Shown here piece after piece: positions 23,196 to 35,307 of a stretch of DNA of 64,000 bases. This DNA is from Salvia splendens (Eukaryota; Streptophyta; Magnoliopsida; Lamiales; Lamiaceae). Under the pieces are notes generated by a model that ran no database searches, was not told where the DNA came from, and saw nothing but the letters and a program-made list of their open reading frames with translations. Position 1 is the stretch's first letter; every line of letters begins with the position of its first letter. The position numbers and the translations under genes were made by a program. The DNA lies in the NCBI RefSeq assembly GCF_004379255.2, contig NC_056049.1:19390063-19454062 (forward strand), read 5' to 3'.

Positions 23196-24238
23196 CGTAA
23201 AAATCATGGATTAAATATGCCCGGTCAATGAATTTTGACCAAACAATAAATGTGACGAGACATTTAATTTTGTGAAATTAAATGACATAGAGTCGATCTA
23301 CATTTTACGCAGATAAATGTAGTATATTCATTTTCTCAAATCCGATTTCCGGTGAGTGAGAAATAGTGGATTAAAGTTGGGCATAATTAGCTTTTAATTA
23401 AAGCTTGGAGTTGGAGCTTAGGGAATAATTAACTAGTGTTAATTATCCCACATTGGATGATTAACACATATTTTAATGTGTTTAAATTAAGTGACTTTAT
23501 GTTACTTAATAATTGTAGTGGACCAAGATGGGTGAAAGAGCCCACACGCGCGCGCCGCCGCCCGCCCGCCCGAGCCCGTGCACGTGCTCGTGCTCGCGGG
23601 CCGCGGGCCCGATCCCGATCCCGATCTTGATCTTGGACTTGGACTTGGATCTTGGCAATTGATCTTTGGGTGGTCTTTGGGCTTGGTGCTTGGGCTTGTC
23701 CCTAGCCCAAACTTAATCTTTTTATACCACCGCAGAGTCAGCAATCCAAGTGGCTTGACACGTGAGAAAAAGCACACGCTCCGCACGCGAAAGGCACACT
23801 CCTGCCACACGCTCGTAACCGTCGGCGGTTACGAATCTGCCATGATGAGCCTTCATGGCTGTTGACCCACAGCAGTGGACTGAGCCTATAAATAGGCTAG
23901 CCACTCCATGCATCTAGACTACAACATTCACAAGCATCTGCATCATAAGCTCTGCCCTCTCCTTCATCCAGTTCGCCGGAGCTCTGCTGATTGCGGTGCT
24001 GCATCAAAAGAGACGTAGCCGTTTTACCTTTGGGGACGACACGCCAAACCGAGAGCACTACCGGGGCGTATCTCGTCTTGCGGGAAGAGGCCTCCTCGAC
24101 TCGGCTAACAACTGTTTCACGGTTAATCTGTTTCGAATTTCAGTTGTAATTTCATTTAGTTCAGTTTCCATTCTGTATTCCTTCTTTTGGGTTGTATTAC
24201 GCCTGCCTTTTATCTCTTGTAATCCCCAGAAACCAACA
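23196..24238 (+). repeat. 5' LTR of Copia 1
   Basis: 1043 bp, ending CCAACA. The first base is C where the 3' LTR has T. It contains a GC-rich block (23545-23620) and a TATA box, CTATAAATAGG, near 23886. It lacks two segments of about 35 bp each that are present in the 3' LTR. Confidence 0.9.
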
Positions 24239-24326
24239 ATCGCAAGACGAGATAACTTGCCTTTGAAGGAATTTGGACCATTAAACTTAACTAAAACTTT
24301 TGAAACTTTAAACACCTTTGCTGGAG

Positions 24327-25665
24327 ATGTCGACTGAATCCAACACCGTTGCTGCCACCACCACCGCCGCCATTTCCTCCACCATGGCGACCACTGGACC
24401 CGTCAATACTTCATCAATCCCCTCGATGATGCCAACCCCCGGCTTCCCAGCCGCTTCTTCAACTGTCCCATGGGTTTGGGACAACCCTTTCGGGGCGTCC
24501 CCTGGTTCCACCTTTGGTGGTTCGGTTGGTTCCACTTTTAGTGGTTCCTTCGGATCCTTTAATGGATCGAGTGCTGGGGCCTTCGGGTCTCACACGAATG
24601 CTGGGGCCTTCGGGTCTCATGCGGGTGCTAGTCCCTTCGGGGCTGTTACGACCATGGCGGGCTCTATGCCCAACATGAATGGTGGGGGCTCTATGCTCAA
24701 TCACGTTGTTGGCTCCTTCGGGGGCAACGGAATTGGTTCCTTCCATGGACCAAGTTGGGCACCTTTGGCACCAAGAATGATGCCACATGCCGAGAAACCA
24801 CCCAATTTGGAGGATCTGACTTCAAGAGGTGGTACCAAAAGATGTTGTTCTACTTGACAACATTGGGCGTCGCCAACTTCCTCACGGAGAACGAGCCGCC
24901 CATGCCAAGCGACCAAGAGACTAGGCTCGAAGTCATGGCGGACTATGAGGCTTGGAGGAAAGGAGATTATCTTTGTAAAAATTTCATTCTAAGTGCTTTA
25001 GATGATAGTTTGTACAATGTATACTCCAATGTAACCACATCTAAACAAATGTGGGAAAACCTAGAAAAGAAATATAGCATAGATAATGCTGCAGGGACTG
25101 AACAAGTTGTAGCATCCAAATTTATGGACTACAAGATAGTCGACTCTCGACCCATCATGGAGCAAGTCCAAGAGCTCCAAATGATCATCCACGCATTAGT
25201 GGCTGAAGGGATGACCTTGCCCGACAAATTCCTAAGGTGCACGATCATTGACAAACTTCCTCCCAGTTGGAAGGACTTCAAGAGCTATCTCAAGCACAAG
25301 CCAAAGCAGATGACCTTTGAAGACTTGATCGTGAAGTTGCGCATTGAGGCTGATGTGCGCAAAAGCGACCAAAAGGCTAAGGGGTTCACCCCACTTGAAG
25401 CCAAAGTCAATCTGTTGGAGCGGGGCGGTCCCTCCAACAAACGCCCTCGCCCAAGCCGTCCAAATGACAAAGGGAAGGGAAAGCAGCCTTCAAAGAAGTT
25501 TGAAGGCCACTGCTACAAATGTGGCAAACAAGGCCACTTTGCTAAAGACTGCCGCAGCAAGAAGAAGAAGCCGGCTGCCCACGTCGTTGAGAAGGAGTTC
25601 AAAGACTGGGACGAGAACGACCTCATTGCTGTGGTCACTGAAGAGGTTAACTTGTTGAAAACAAT
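24327..25665 (+). pseudogene. Copia 1 gag
   Basis: The start is ATG at 24327. The first 150 codons are rich in Gly, Ser, Phe and Thr. A frame change near 24770-24850 leads to the conserved gag region: FGGSDFKRWYQKMLFYLTTL, MWENLEKKYSID, LPPSWKDFKSYLKHK. The CCHC knuckle reads CYKCGKQGHFAKDC (about 25511-25552). Near 25665 the frame must change again to reach the protease. The nucleocapsid fold looks intact, but the continuous Gag-Pol frame is broken. Confidence 0.85.
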
Positions 25666-28600
25666 GGTGGCTGGTACATCGACACCGGCGCTACTGCTCA
25701 TGTCTGCTCAGATAGGAGCAAGTTTGCCTCCTACACTGCTGTTGAAGGAAGGAAGATCAACATGGGGAATCAAGCATCCTCCGAAGTCCTTGGCATCGGA
25801 AATGTGATCCTCATGATGACGTCTGGCGTCACAATAACGTTGAAGGATGTGCTGCATGTCCCGGACATCCGCAAGAACCTAGTGTCAGGATCAATACTAG
25901 TTAATAAGGGGTTTAAACTTGTATTTGAGTCTGATAGGTTTGCTTTGTATAAGTTTGGAAAATCCCTCGGAAAAGGTTATGTAACCGATGAGCTTTTCAA
26001 ACTTAGTGTGACGACTCGCAGTGTTGCTAAGCCTTTGGCTAATAAGAATAAAGCATCCACTTCCTCTTACTTGACTGAGTGTTCAAATTTGTGGCATTGT
26101 AGATTGGGACATGTAAATTCAAAAACCATTAAAAGATTAGTAAATTTAGATTTACTAAAGGCTAATGAACTGGATAGATTTACTAAAGGCTAATGAATTG
26201 GATATCCAAGATAAATGTGAAATTTGTCTTGAAGCAAAAATGACTAAGTTGTCGTTTCACTCGGTTGAACGAAGCACAAAACCCCTTGAATTAATTCACA
26301 CGGACGTATGTGATTTAAAGATGGTGCAAACTAGAGGTGGTAAAAAGTACTTTATCACTTTCATAGATGATTGCACAAGGTATTACTACATTTATCTTTT
26401 AAGAAGTAAAGATGAAGCAATAGAAGCATTAAAAAATTATAAGAACGAAGTTGAGAATCAACTTGGTTGTAAAATCAAATCGATTCGAAGCGATAGAGGA
26501 GGCGAATATGTAGCCCCGTTTGAGGAATTATGCAACGCAAGTGGTATAATCCATCAAACGACTGCACCATATTCACCACAATCTAATGGTGTTGCAGAAC
26601 GCAAAAATCGAACTCTAAAAGAGATGATGAATGCACTGCTTCTGACTTCAGGATTACCACATAACATGTGGGGGGAAGCTGCTTTGACAGCCAACTATAT
26701 CTTGAATAAAATCCCTCTCAAAGGAAAAGATGTTACTCCTTATGAGTTGTGGAAGGGAAGGAAGCCATCCTACAAATACCTCAAAGTGTGGGAGTGTTTG
26801 GCAAAGGTGATGGTTCCTCCACCCAAAGAAGTTACAATCAGATATAAAACGGTTGATTGCATCTTCATTGGATATGCACTTAACAGTATTGCATATCGAT
26901 TTGTTGTTCACAAGTCTGAAATATCGACTATCACAGTAGGAACAACAATTGAGTCGAGGAATGCTGTATTTCTCGAAAATACATTTCCTTGCAAAGACAA
27001 GGAAAAAGTCTCAACCAATTCTGAAACAAGAATTGAAGAAGCCACTAGTTCTAAACCAGTGGAAGAAGAAGCCACTAGTTCTAAATCAGCGGATGCTGAA
27101 CCTGAATCGCGCAAGCGTGCAAGGCCCGATCCAAAAGATACAGTACTAAGACGTGGTAATAGAGTCAGAATACCAAAAACATTTGGTCCTGACTACATTG
27201 CTTTCATGTTGGATGAAGAACCAACATCGATAAAAGTAGCCTTTGCTGGCCCAGACGGGCTGCATTGGAGAGAAGCTGTTCAAAGCGAAATTGATTCAAT
27301 TTTGCTAAACCACACGTGGGTGTTGGTTGATTTGCCCAAAGGTGCTAAACCTTTAGGATGCAAATGGGTCCTTAAAAGAAAGTTTAAGGCCGATGGAACA
27401 GTTGATAAGTATAAAGCCCGATTAGTAGTAAAGGGTTTTAAACAAAAGGAAGGACATGACTTCTTCGATACATATTCACCTGTAACAAGGATTACATCTA
27501 TCCGAGTGCTTCTCGCTATTGCTGCATTGCACAATCTTGAGATTCATCAAATGGATGTAAAGACCGCGTTTCTAAATGGTGAATTAGAAGATGAAATATA
27601 TATGGAGCAACCCGAAGGGTTTGTAGTACCTGGACAAGAGAAAAAGGTATGCAAGCTCGTAAAGTCTCTATATGGATTGAAACAAGCGCTATTGCAGTGG
27701 CACTTGAAGTTTGATAATGTGATGTTATGAAATGGGTTTAAAATCAACGAGTGTGACAAATGTGTCTGCATCAAGAGCACTAATAACGGCCATGTTATAG
27801 TGTGTCTATACGTTGATGATATGTTAATCTTGGGTAGTAACACTCAAGTAATTAACGATACAAAGGCCATGTTAAAGAGAAACTTTGACATGAAAGACAT
27901 GGGTCTAGCCGATGTAATTCTTGGAATGAAGATTCTAAGAACGTCTGATGGAATCATCTTAACACAATCACATTATGTTGAGAAGATATTGAATAAATTC
28001 AAAGCCAATGATGGCGCGGCAGTTAAGACTCCAATTGAACTCGACGTTCACTTGAGCAAAAACAAAGGCGAGCCCGTTGCACAAGAAGAGTATGCACGGG
28101 TCATCGGGTGCATTATGTACTTGACTAATTGCACTCGACCTGACATTGCTTGTGCCGTGAACAAGTTGAGTCGTTACACGAGCAATCCAAGCAAAGAGCA
28201 TTGGAGAGCTCTTGTGAGGGTTTTGAGATATTTAAAACATACTCAAAATCTTGGGCTACACTTCTCGAGATACCCCCCGGTACTTGAAGGGTACTGTGAT
28301 GCGAACTGGATATCCGATAATAAAGACTCACTTTCAACAAGTGGATACGTCTTTACTATTGGGGGTGGTGCTGTATCGTGGAAATCCACAAAACAGACAT
28401 GTATAGCCCGATCAACAATGGAATCGGAGTTCATTGCCTTAGATAAGGCGGGTGAGGAAGCCGAGTGGATTAAGAACTTCCTTGAAGATATTCCATGTTG
28501 GTCTAAGCCAGTGCCACCAGTGCTGATCCACTGCGATAGCCAAGCGGCTATTGGAAGGGCAAACAATGGTTTCTATAACGGTAAGTCTCGACATATACGT

Positions 28601-28759
28601 CGACGACATAACACCGTGAGACATTTGATCACAACAGGTGTGATTACAATTGACTATGTGAAGTCAATAGATAATCTAGCGGATCCGCTAACCAAAGGGT
28701 TAAACCGTGATCAAATGAATAAGTTGCTAGAGGGAATGAGTTTGAAATCCACAAACTAA
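25665..28759 (+). pseudogene. Copia 1 pol (protease, integrase, RT, RNase H)
   Basis: The protease reads WYIDTGATAHVC (25665-25710). The GAG-pre-integrase part reads LWHCRLGHVNSKTIKRLVN. A 28-bp tandem duplication at about 26150-26205 shifts the frame. The integrase continues as [36 protein letters not shown] and [14 protein letters not shown] (DD35E residues visible). The reverse transcriptase includes [40 protein letters not shown] and the catalytic YVDDM at about 27812. A TGA at 27728-27730 interrupts it after FDNVML. RNase H ([29 protein letters not shown]) runs to 28759. It could replicate only with help from another copy. Confidence 0.92.
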
Positions 28760-29321
28760 AGAATTATCATAGTGGTAACCCAACCATGATGACTGGAGAT
28801 CCCAAGAACTTGGTTCAAAGGGACAACTAAGCTATGAGAGTTCATGAGAAACACTCAACTATATCTATTCCCTAGAGAGCAATAGAGTGTTAGAGAACTT
28901 GCCTAGTGGTAAAGGCTAAGTCTATGACTTTTAATGGTTCTTAAGGATCTCAAAGAGATGGAGTTCTCAAAGAGACCAAGTATGACAAGGTACTTGACTA
29001 AGAATCACCTATGTAAGTGCGAAGTGTGGTCGCTTCATAAAACACACTTATGAATCCAAAGTGGTGTCCAAGACCGCAATGGACACAAAACGTGAGAACG
29101 GATGAGGTTGAGGTGTTTAAGCGTTAACACCATTGTCTCGGTGCACGCCGTGGGGGATTAGTTCAAAGTATCGCGCTACTAAGCCGCCTGTGTATCCGAT
29201 GGTGTCGACTATGGAAGGTTCAAAGCCAACAACTACCTATCCTTATGCTTATATACCTCTCGAGGGTTGAGCTTGTGTCTGCATGCATATGCATTCGGCT
29301 ATTTCCACTCATGTGGGGGAT

Positions 29322-30435
29322 TGTAAAAATCATGGATTAAATATGTCCGGTCAATGGATTTTGACCAAATAATAAATGTGACGAGACATTTAATTTTGTG
29401 AAATTAAATGACATAGTGTCGATCTACATTTTACGTAGATAAATGTAGTATATCCACTTTCTCAAATCCGATTTCCGGTGAGTGAGAAATATTGGATTAA
29501 AGTTGGGCATAATTAGCTTTTAATTAAAGCTTGGAGTTGGAGCTTAGGGAATAATTAACTAGTGTTAATTATCCCACATTGGGGGATTAACACATCTTTT
29601 AATGTGTTTAAATTAAGTGACTTTATGTTACTTAATAATTATAGTGGACCAAGATGGGTGAAAGAGCCCACACGCGCGCGCCGCCGCCGCCGCCCGCCCG
29701 CCCGAGCCCGAGCCCGTGCACGTGCACGTGGTCGCGGGCCGCGGGCCCGGTCCCGATCCCGATTTTGGACTTGGAATTGGATCTTGGCAATTGGTCTTTA
29801 GGTGGTCTTTGGGCTTGGTGCTTGGGCTTGTCTCTAGCCCAAACTCAATCTTTTTATACCACCGCAGAGTCAGCAATCCAAGTGGCTTGACACGTCGTCA
29901 AGCGTGGCATAGTCAGAGCTGCCACGTGAGATAAGCACACGCTCCGCACGCGAAAGGCACACTCCTGCCACACGCTCGTAACCGTCGGCGGTTACGAATC
30001 TGCCATGATGAGCCTTCATGGCTGTTGACCCACAGCAGTGGACTGAGTCTATAAATAGGCTAGCCACTCCATGCATCTAGACTACAACATTCACAAGCAT
30101 CTGCATCATAAGCTCTCTCCCTCTCTGCATTGTCTTTCTGTCGAAGCTCTGCCCTCTCCTTCATCCAGTTCGCCGGAGCTCTGCTGATTGCGGTGCTGCA
30201 TCAAAAGAGACGTAGCCGTTTTACCTTTGGGGACGACACGCCAAACCGAGAGCACTACCGGGGCGTATCTCGTCTTGCGGGAAGAGGCCTCCTCGACTCG
30301 GCTAACAACTGTTTCACGGTTAATCTGTTTCGAATTTCAGTTGTAATTTCATTTAGTTCAGTTTCTATTCTGTATTCCTTCTTTTGGGTTGTATTACGCC
30401 TGCCTTTTATCTCTTGTAATCCCCAGAAACCAACA
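29322..30435 (+). repeat. 3' LTR of Copia 1
   Basis: 1114 bp, TGTAAAAATC...CCAACA, preceded by ATGTGGGGGAT. It carries two extra segments of about 35 bp relative to the 5' LTR, near 29898-29935 and near 30112-30150. The second lies between two copies of AAGCTCT, suggesting deletion between short direct repeats in the 5' LTR. Confidence 0.92.
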
Positions 30436-30904
30436 TACTATTGAACGAAGGGAATGTTTGATAAGAATAATACCTTTTCTTTAGAAAATTTAAATAATTT
30501 TCCATAGCATCTAGTTAGAAGTGGCATTTTTATTTATAATGACAAGACTTCATAAATCAAAGTTTAGGGTCCAATTTAAAACAAACTACATATAAAAGGA
30601 AATAATTTTCTTTAGTTTTAAAAGAAAACCAAGGAATTGGTTTAATTTGGTAGAGTATGTGGCCTGTGGGAGTGTTAATTTGGTAGATGACGTGGTTGTG
30701 TACTTGTGTTGAGTGCCAGAATTTCCGATGATAAAAGTGAATTTTCTTTTCTTTTCATGTTTCAATGCACAATTTATACTATCGGAATAATTATGATTGT
30801 CCCTTGATCTTGAATAGCTATAATAATTCATTTTCTAGATGTACTGTAAAACGGACGAGGGGTTTAAAAGTCATTTTCAAAATGGTAAACAACTTTGAGC
30901 GAAA

Positions 30905-31221
30905 ATTAAATTATATTCAATTAAATTATATTAAATTATATTATATTAAATTATATTATATTAAATTATATTATATTAAATTATATTATATTCAATTATA
31001 TTATATTCAATTATATTAAATTAAATTATATTAAATTAAATTATATTAAATTAAATTATATTAAATTAAACTAAACTAAACTAAACTAAACTAAATTAAA
31101 CTAAATTAAACTAAACTAAATTAAATTAAATTAAATTAAATTAAATTAAATTAAATTAAATTAAATTAAATTAAATTAAATTAAATTAAATTAAATTAAA
31201 TTAAATTAAATTAAATTAAAT
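30905..31221. repeat. Pentanucleotide and AT-rich tandem array
   Basis: About 315 bp of low-complexity repeats: first ATTATATTAA-type ten-base units, then ACTAA units (about 31068-31110), then an almost pure run of TTAAA to 31221. Open frames across it are artefacts of composition. Confidence 0.9.
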
Positions 31222-31341
31222 AGTTCATACTATACTCCTTAGTCTCCTGATATGTGTTTCATTTTTATCCGGCAAGGATTTTAAAAAATGTAAATGAAAG
31301 TGAGTTGGAAAAGTTAGTAATATGTTAATTCTTGTTTTATA

Positions 31342-31590
31342 CTTCCTCCGTCCCTGAAAGTTTGTTCCATTTTTCCATTTCCATCCGTTCCACAAAATTT
31401 GTCTCATTTCACTTTTTACCATTTCTAGTAGTGGACCCCTATTCCACTAACTCATTCATATTCACATTTTATTATAAAACTAATATAAAAGTAGGACTCA
31501 CATTCCACTAACTTTTTGAACTCACTTTTCATTACATTTCTTAAAATACGTGCAGGGTCAAAGTGGGACAATATTTGGGGGACGGAGGAG
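31342..31590. mobile_element. Stowaway-type MITE
   Basis: 249 bp flanked by TA (31340-31341 and 31591-31592). The ends are CTTCCTCCGTCCCTGAAAG and (reverse complement) CTCCTCCGTCCCCCAAATA. The CTCCGTCCC end is diagnostic of Stowaway. Non-coding. Confidence 0.85.
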
Positions 31591-31742
31591 TAACATAATG
31601 TGAGGAGAAATGAGTTAGTGGAATGTAAGATCCATTACTAAAAGTAGTAAAAAAATGAGATAATTAATAAGGGATGAACCAAAATGGGAAACTGAGACAA
31701 ATAATGAATTAATGAAGGGCGATGGGAGTAGTATATTAAAAG

Positions 31743-32049
31743 TAGGCCTGTTTAACCGGATCTCGGATGACCAGAACCAGAACCGGCCATGTAATTGAGG
31801 AACCAGTTCCAATTTTTAAAAAAATATAGGTGATAGATTTTTTTAGATATTTATTGAATTTTTAGGCATTGAATGATGAATATTATTATCTTGTTGATTT
31901 GTATTTTTTGTGTGTTTATTTGAAATCGGAACTGACTGATTCCGAACAGGAACCAACCGTTTCCGATTTCGTGATCTACGAAAAATCAAAATCGGGTATG
32001 CGGTCAACTAGACCGGGTAGAACCGGAACCGGCCAAATAAACAGGCCTA
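31743..32049. mobile_element. hAT-type MITE
   Basis: 307 bp with perfect 12-bp terminal repeats TAGGCCTGTTTA / TAAACAGGCCTA. The 8-bp target duplication ATTAAAAG lies at 31735-31742 and 32050-32057. The interior repeats AACCGGAACCGG-like motifs. Non-coding. Confidence 0.85.
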
Positions 32050-32206
32050 ATTAAAAGTATCACAAAATAAAGCTTTAATCTGATTTTGCACTTAAAAGAA
32101 GCTTTGATGTAATTAACGCATCAAAACTTCCCAAATTTTTTTAATTAACATTTTTTCATGATAATTTACATATCACTCATAAAAAGATGTAAGACAATGC
32201 TCAATA

Positions 32207-32535
32207 CTGCCTCCGTCCTTGTAAAATAGAAAATTTTAAAATGACACGGATTTTAATGTACGATTGAAAAATTAAGAGAGAAGAAGAATTAATACAGTAA
32301 GTGAGAGGAAAAGATAAATGAGTAAAGTAAGATAGAAGAAAAGAAATATATATAAAGTAAGAGACACGAAGAGAAAAAATAATAGAAACAGTGTTAGTTG
32401 ATTATGAGGTTCACGCCCTAATAGAAAGTTTAGAAAAAATTTTATTTTGAATGGACGATCTAAAATGAAAATAGTTTTATTTTTAATGGATGAATTTAAA
32501 ATGAAAATAGTTTTATTTTTAATGGATGAAGGTAG
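32207..32535. mobile_element. Stowaway-type MITE with internal duplication
   Basis: Starts CTGCCTCCGTCCTTG after TA and ends with the imperfect complement before TA at 32536-32537. Near its right end a 40-bp segment containing AAAATAGTTTTATTTTTAAT is repeated in tandem. Confidence 0.65.
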
Positions 32536-32936
32536 TATGAGACAAAGATATTTTTTGGGGGGAATAAGATGAGATAAAGAATTGGTTGTTCTAATTGATT
32601 GATTAATATTTGATTCATGTATACAGTTGTTTACTATTCAGTCATTAGTTAGTTACAAAAGAATATAAAACATTGCCATTTATATTCTTTCTTCATTGAT
32701 GGGCCATCTAGTATCGCTACAGACCAAAAGCTTATTGGGCTTTTATGGGATTCGGGCCTACTTTATAATCTTACATAATATGAATGCAGAAAAATGAGCT
32801 AGGGAGAAAAATTCGATACAAAGATGTGAGATGGTCAAATATGCAGATCTATACTCGACAGGTCAACATTTCATTATTAGATTGTCTCAAAATGCCCATT
32901 TTCTATATTTGAAAATAAATTCATCTTTCATCTATC

Positions 32937-33135
32937 TGACAAACGACAAAGAGGAGAAGGTTTTTGGTGTAATGTATAATATTATTCTCATTACAATCAT
33001 TCCATTAAATAGGAGTACAATATGTTTCAAATGGTAACTAAATCATCCCTAGTTAATACATGATTTGATCAATCCCTTAATTTAGGGAATTGATCCCTGA
33101 TTTATTCTCTTCAAATTCTTTTCTTCATTCTAACA
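32937..33135 (-). repeat. 3' LTR of Copia 2
   Basis: 199 bp. On the minus strand it reads TGTTAGAATGAAG...CGTTTGTCA. Preceded by the purine tract GAGGGGGAG. Confidence 0.9.
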
Positions 33136-35195
33136 CTCCCCCTCAAATTGAGTAGTGGGATCCCCGATACTCAATTTGTCAAGAACTTCTTCAAGGCTCC
33201 TTGAGCTAACTGCTTTGGTCAATATATCCGTCAGTTGATCTTCAGAACGTACAAAGGGGAATTCGACCACTCCTTCAATCTTTTCCTTGATGAAGTGCCT
33301 ATCCACCTCAACGTGTTTTGTTCGGTCATGCTGGACTGGATTCTCTGAAATGCTTATGGCGGCTTTGTTGTCGCAGTATAACTGACTCTTACTTGGACTA
33401 GAATCTCTGTCATCAATTTCCTCAACCACATGATCTCGGTCAGACCACTCTTAATTCCCCTGAATTCTGCCTCCGCACTAGATAGGGCTACCACCTTCTG
33501 CTTCTTACTCTTCCACGTTACTAAGTTTCCTCCAACGAATGTAAAGTAGCCTGAAGTCGACCTTCTATCCACTGGATTACCTGCCCAATCTGCATCAGTA
33601 TACCCATGGATGTCCAAGTCTCCATTTTTCTTAAACACTATTCCGTGTCCAACGGTTCCCTTCAAATATCGAACTATCCTCAGTGCAGCTTCTAAGTGTT
33701 CGGCCTGAGATTGATGCATAAATTGACTTATCACCCCTACAGCATAAGCAATGTCAGGTCTAGTGTGAGATAGATAGATGAGTCTACCAACTAGTCGCCG
33801 ATATTGCCCTCGATCTGCGGCCTCAGCTCCATCTCGTATCTTCAAGCCATGGTTTTGTACGATCGGGGTCTCGACTGGCTTACACTCTAGTAGGTCTGTC
33901 TCCGCCAAGATGTCCAAGATGTACTTCTTCTGTCTCAAGAATATCCCCCGGGGTGAGCGAAGGACTTCAATTCCCAAGAAGTACTAGAGATCACCTAAAT
34001 CCTTCATCTAAAATTCTTTGAAGAGCTTCTCCTTCAAACTCTCAATTTCCTTTGCATCATCGCCTGTAATAATCATTTCATCAACGTACACAATTAAACA
34101 GGTAGTCTTTTCCTCGTGCCTTTTCAGGAACAGTGTATGATCTGCATTGCTTTGTCTGTATCCATAGCTCTTCATTGCGTCTGCAAATCTACCAAACCAG
34201 ACTCTCGGTGACTGCTTCAGCCCATACAGAGTCTTTCTCAATCGGCATCCTTCACCTGCCTTGAACTCGTCAGAGAAGCCTGGTGGCGCCTCCACGTATA
34301 TTTCCTTTTTCAACTCCCCATGAAGAAAGGCGTTTGTGACGTCGAACTGGTACAGTGGCCAATCTCGATTGGCGGCAATGGAAAGTAGTACTCGAACTGT
34401 GTCCATCTTGGCTACAGGAGAGAAAGTTTCTAAGTAGTCTATTCCATAAGTCTGAGTGTACCCTTTAGCCACTAGCCGAGCTTTATACCGCTCGATACTT
34501 CCATCCGGTCTTCGCTTAATGGTGGACACCCATCTACATCCAACTGGCTTCTTTCCTTCGGGAAGTATACACTTGTCCCATGTGTGGTTACGCATTAAAG
34601 CATCTATCTCCTTTTTCATGGCTTCTCTCCAATGCTTGTTCCTCATCGCCTCATCGGCTGACTGTAGGATCTCCTCCTCGTCGTAGAGTGCTTCCTCAAA
34701 TGCTTGAGCCATCTCAGTCAAGTGCCCTTTTGCCAAGTTCGCAATAGAGTACCTTGCCTTTCTGTTGATTTTCTCTGGACTGTACCTCTTTGGTTGTACT
34801 CCCCTGTTTGCCCGTGGATGTAGTATGTATCTCCCAGTGTCAGGATCAACTCCCTCGACTTCATCTGTTACAACTTCTTCCGGTTGATCACTATTCTCCC
34901 CCTGAGCCTCATCCACTACATTAGTTCCAGTAATCTCATTGACAGGGGCAAGAGTACTTACATTCGATATCAGAAGCGGAGAGTCAATATTAGGACTTGT
35001 GTCACCTGCCGCTTCAGTCTGTACCACGTCAGAGACCTGCCCAGCGGAGTTGCGTACTGCTTCCTCTGGTAGGTCCACTTCTGGTACACTTGGCATTGAC
35101 ACCCAGCTTAGTGGGTCACTAATAGTTTTCCTAGTATCACTCTCCCCCTGGCCGCTAAGATGGGTATAAAAGTACTCGGATTCAAGAAAAATCAC
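33130..35195 (-). pseudogene. Copia 2 reverse transcriptase and RNase H
   Basis: Minus-strand frame from 35195. A variable linker leads into the RT: HWREAMKKEIDALMRNHTWD, GCRWVSTIKRRPDGSIERYK, FDVTNAFLHGELKKEIYVEA and LKQSPRVWFGRFADAM. The active-site box reads YVDEM (about 34077-34091) where the family has YVDDM. Stops occur at 34008 and a few codons later. RNase H follows (HGYTDADWAGNPVDRRSTSG, SSAEAEFRG), then a frame change to LYCDNKAAISISENPVQHDR and the terminal stop at 33130. It is doubly inactivated, by a catalytic substitution and by breaks. Confidence 0.9.
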
Positions 35196-35307
35196 AATTC
35201 ATGGTCGTGTATATACGATTAGACTTAGGATCAAAGCATCTATACCATTTTTGGCTCACCCCGTAACCCACAAATACGCATTTAATAGCGCACGGGGATA
35301 ATTTTGT

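Larger units (their letters stand above)
23196..30435 (+). mobile_element. Ty1/Copia LTR retrotransposon (copy 1)
   Basis: A 7.24-kb element with a perfect 5-bp target duplication TACTA (23191-23195 and 30436-30440). The 5' LTR is 23196-24238 and the 3' LTR 29322-30435. The domain order gag, protease, integrase, reverse transcriptase, RNase H places it in Copia. The purine tract ATGTGGGGGAT precedes the 3' LTR. The coding region has at least two frame changes, one in-frame stop and a 28-bp duplication, so it is not autonomous now. LTR divergence is visibly larger than in the other two Copia copies. Confidence 0.95.
22842..30454. mobile_element. Stowaway-type MITE interrupted by a Copia element
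   Basis: The left end CTCCCTTCGTCCCACAATAA (after TA at 22840-22841) is matched by a right end ...TTGAACGAAGGGAAT at 30441-30455. All of 23196-30435 between them is the Copia insertion. Joined across it, the MITE is about 370 bp. It shares GGAATGTGA and TTTTATAATAAAATGTGAGT blocks with other Stowaway copies in the window. Confidence 0.65.

Noticed and set aside
23540..23630. CpG-rich stretch that could be read as a CpG-island promoter
   Set aside because: It is part of the Copia 1 LTR and recurs in the 3' LTR at 29.67 kb.
30905..31221. Regularly spaced repeats resembling an array of the CRISPR type
   Set aside because: Units are 5-10 bp, without unique spacers; it is a microsatellite in a plant genome.
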